Below, piece after piece: positions 62,368-64,000 of a DNA stretch of 64,000 nt; within the stretch, counting starts at the first letter, position 1; each line of letters opens with the position of its first letter. The position numbers were made by a program, and so were the translations under genes. Source of the DNA: an uncultured Aeromonadales bacterium (GTDB taxonomy: Bacteria; Pseudomonadota; Gammaproteobacteria; Enterobacterales; Succinivibrionaceae); the NCBI GenBank assembly GCA_902782145.1, contig CACZLZ010000005.1:155463-219462 (forward strand), given 5' to 3'. The notes beneath the pieces are model-generated. The model had not been told where the DNA came from, did no database searches, and was given only the letters and a program-made list of their open reading frames with translations.

Positions 62368-62450
62368 GCCGGATTTCAGGAAAGAGCCGTTGGAACGGGA
62401 CGGACGGCGGCAGGCAGGGAAGACGGATTGGAGATAAGGAACTGAAATAA

Positions 62451-62960
62451 ATGATCTGGCTTAAGGGTTTGATGGTGCTGGCGGTGTGCCTGGCGCTCAT
62501 GACGGGGGCGTATATCTGGAACCAGCGGACCCACGGGAACAGCCTCCAGGATCCTCAGGGTCAGAGTCAGGATCAGGGCAGGGCAGATGATCTGATCAAA
62601 GCCGGGGATGTGTGTGGGGTGATCCGCAAGGCTTTTCTGGAAAGTTCCAGCAGCACCTGGACCTTCACCGGCTGCCGGGCAGTCTCCCCGGAACGCCTGG
62701 ACGTGAGTGTACGCTCCGGTGATCGGCCCAGGGAAGGGGGTGCTCCGGCGGAGTTTACAGCGGAGAACATTCCCCCCGCCATGGCGGAGACTTTCTGCGG
62801 GATCTTCTTCCGTGGCTTTGACAATATCACGGCGGTGGACTTTCATGTCACCGATGCGGAGAGCAAGGGTGATTTGCTGCTGTTTCACCTGGATCGGCAG
62901 ATCTGCGGCAGCCGGATGCGGTCGGTGCTTGACGGCGATCCCGCAGGTACCGGGCAGTGA
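62451..62960 (+). CDS. Membrane-anchored small protein with conserved Cys pattern
   Basis: 169 residues; AAGGAA nine bases before the ATG. N-terminal membrane segment (MIWLKGLMVLAVCLALMTGAYIW), Gln/Asp-rich linker, then Cys in GDVCGVI, TGCRAV, ETFCGIFF and QICGSR. The stretch C-G-I-F-F-R-G-F-D-N-I-T parallels C-V-Q-F-F-D-R-V-R-I-N in the upstream protein, so the two are tandem paralogs. Function unknown. Confidence 0.75.
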   Translation: MIWLKGLMVLAVCLALMTGAYIWNQRTHGNSLQDPQGQSQDQGRADDLIKAGDVCGVIRKAFLESSSSTWTFTGCRAVSPERLDVSVRSGDRPREGGAPAEFTAENIPPAMAETFCGIFFRGFDNITAVDFHVTDAESKGDLLLFHLDRQICGSRMRSVLDGDPAGTGQ

Positions 62961-63327
62961 GGGCTGTCTGTTTCTCTTTTGCCTGCTTCCTCTTTCTTGG
63001 GATCTCATCCCGCCTCCCCCTCATCCCTTCCCATGTTCTGAAGATCCTTCATTGCGGTCCTGTTTCTCCGGGTCGATGATCCTCTTAGCGTAGACTCTGA
63101 TGGTTACCGTTACCTGGTTGGCTGCGGTTCAGAAGAAAGGTCAGAAAGACAGAGACACCAGATTTCTGTTTTCAGTGATATTCATATTTTGCGAAATTCA
63201 AATCTGAATGATCTGTTCCCGCAGCAATATGACTGTGAGGCTTTCCGGATCAGCAGCGCAACGAGTGGTTTCGCCAGATCCTTACGGGTGCCAATATGTC
63301 GTATCTTGATCCCGATGTTATGAGGCT
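62961..63327. other. intergenic region with decayed coding remnants
   Basis: Frames here are broken. One piece reads NEWFRQILTGANMSYLDPDV before a stop at 63329-63331, and another reads SPDPYG, which might be remnants of a longer protein. AT content rises from 63130 on. Confidence 0.4.
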
Positions 63328-63660
63328 GTGAAACAATTTTCTGATGGAAGAACTCATGAGGTTCACCACTTAATTCCCGTAAAATTACTTAATTTAACCG
63401 GTATCTTGAAAGAAAATGAAGGTCCAAGCATCAGAATGGAGAAAGATGATCATGCATTAACAAATTCATATAAAGATAGGTTCATGTTGAAAAAGAAGTA
63501 TTTTCAACAACAGTTAGATTACCTAGAAGCAAAAGATATTCGTTCTGCAGTTGAACTGGAAATTGAAGATTTAAGATCAAAATTTGGTTCCAAATATGAT
63601 GATGCAATAAGTCAAGTTATGATTTACGTATCTCAATTGGAAGAAAAATTGAAACATTAA
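63328..63660 (+). CDS. HNH-type toxin domain fragment (polymorphic toxin C terminus)
   Basis: 110 residues from GTG 63328, with AGG five bases upstream. HEVHHLIPVKLLNLTG followed by GPSIRMEKDDHALTNSY matches the HH/H core of bacterial toxin nucleases (V-x-V-H-H-L-I-x-x-x ... S-I-x-x-x-x-x-x-H-x-x-x-T-N). A charged C terminus without signal follows. The gene is AT-rich next to GC-rich neighbours. Such domains normally sit at the end of a large exported protein; here only the tip is present, so it is an orphan cassette or a remnant of a longer protein. The next gene fits an immunity gene. Confidence 0.62.
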   Translation: MKQFSDGRTHEVHHLIPVKLLNLTGILKENEGPSIRMEKDDHALTNSYKDRFMLKKKYFQQQLDYLEAKDIRSAVELEIEDLRSKFGSKYDDAISQVMIYVSQLEEKLKH

Positions 63661-63672
63661 AGGTATGTACTT

Positions 63673-63990
63673 ATGATTGAATTGCGGTTTATTCCAAATA
63701 TTTCCGTAGGACCTTTTGTGTTTGGCACTGAACGCGAAGAAGTATGGAAAATGATGAAGAACGAATTTGGCACAGAGCGGGAGTTACCTACTTTTGAAAG
63801 AGAGTATTATAAATACCCTAATGTTTTCTTGGAATTTATTGAAAATAAAGGGTCTTTGCAAAATCTAGTTGGGACAGGGGAGAAGGCAGGTAGACGCCAG
63901 GCCCCTCCCATTAGGGTTTTGGGGGTGGAAGAAGTGTGGTTCCTATCTTACAATCAATATGTCCAAAAAAAGAAGGAACACACACTATGT
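63673..63990 (+). pseudogene. Putative immunity gene, interrupted near codon 60
   Basis: ATG 63673, 12 bases after the toxin stop, with AGG upstream. It reads MIELRFIPNISVGPFVFGTE, REEVWKMMKNEFGTERELPT and FEREYYKYPNVFLEFIENKG. The start is typical of small immunity or regulatory proteins placed directly after toxin domains. From about 63851 the DNA changes character (see insertion sequence) although the frame stays open to the edge, so the last natural residue is near FIENKG. Whether the remaining ~58 residues protect is unknown. Confidence 0.55.
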
Positions 63991-64000
63991 ACGATACTAT
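63851..64000 (+). mobile_element. left end of an insertion sequence (cut by window edge)
   Basis: From GGGTCTTTGCAAAATCTAG the sequence becomes typical of an IS leader: G-rich terminal region, then AAGGAACACACACTATG with a transposase-like start at 63987 (MYDT..), eight bases after AAGGA. The element lies inside the immunity gene. GGCTTTGCAAAATCT at 55131 is similar to the proposed end. Family not assigned, and no duplication can be checked because the right end is missing. Confidence 0.5.

Overview
The window looks like chromosomal DNA from a GC-rich Gram-negative bacterium. The tRNA genes closely resemble gammaproteobacterial ones, including an Arg(TCT)-His(GTG)-Leu cluster in the same order as E. 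coli argX-hisR-leuT. There are outer-membrane-type lipoproteins, a chemotaxis receptor and a type III secretion chaperone/effector pair. Anaerobe-associated families are also present: AAA-ATPase/PD-(D/E)XK proteins, BspA-like DUF285 repeats, and MOSC-MogA and MobB molybdenum cofactor proteins. A gut or rumen gammaproteobacterium such as a GC-rich member of the Succinivibrionaceae is my best guess. That is inference and is not proven by the window.

Layout. 1-2048: molybdenum cofactor genes on the minus strand (MOSC-MogA fusion cut by the left edge, then MobB). 2269-18348: a four-gene minus-strand operon of antiphage type: SNF2 helicase, Eco57I-like adenine methyltransferase, a 2111-residue DEAD helicase with DUF1998 zinc motifs, and a RelE-UvrD helicase. 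The first three genes follow the order of class 1 DISARM (drmD-drmMI-drmA/B). The large helicase also recalls DruE of Druantia, and the fourth gene takes the place of drmC. A promoter with a perfect palindrome in its spacer lies upstream. 18681-18860 is a strongly structured RNA-like segment that I tentatively compare to HEARO/omega RNA. 20600-20853 holds three tandem proline tRNA genes with anticodons CGG, TGG and AGG; 22581-22835 holds the Arg-His-Leu tRNAs.

24815-26609: a CesT-type chaperone followed by a calpain-like cysteine protease, read as a type III effector module. 27200-32090: a complete small Tn7-like element carrying only tnsA, tnsB and tnsC, bounded by repeated ends and a 5-bp duplication (ACAAG). 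32366-42399: a YjfB-like protein, a chemotaxis receptor, Sel1-repeat and small exported proteins, and a flavin reductase. 42652-45850: an AT-rich ATPase gene between two imperfect direct repeats, then an AAA-ATPase/PD-(D/E)XK protein.

46019-62960: a 45-residue membrane peptide, another Sel1 protein, two DUF285 leucine-rich-repeat-like proteins without a visible Sec signal, a dCMP deaminase with an unrecognised N-terminal domain, membrane proteins, a lipoprotein, a PAS sensor without an output domain, and several small exported cysteine-containing proteins. 63328-64000: an HNH-type toxin fragment and a putative immunity gene that seems to be interrupted by an insertion sequence at the right edge. 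Intergenic regions are long, G-rich and full of short tandem repeats.
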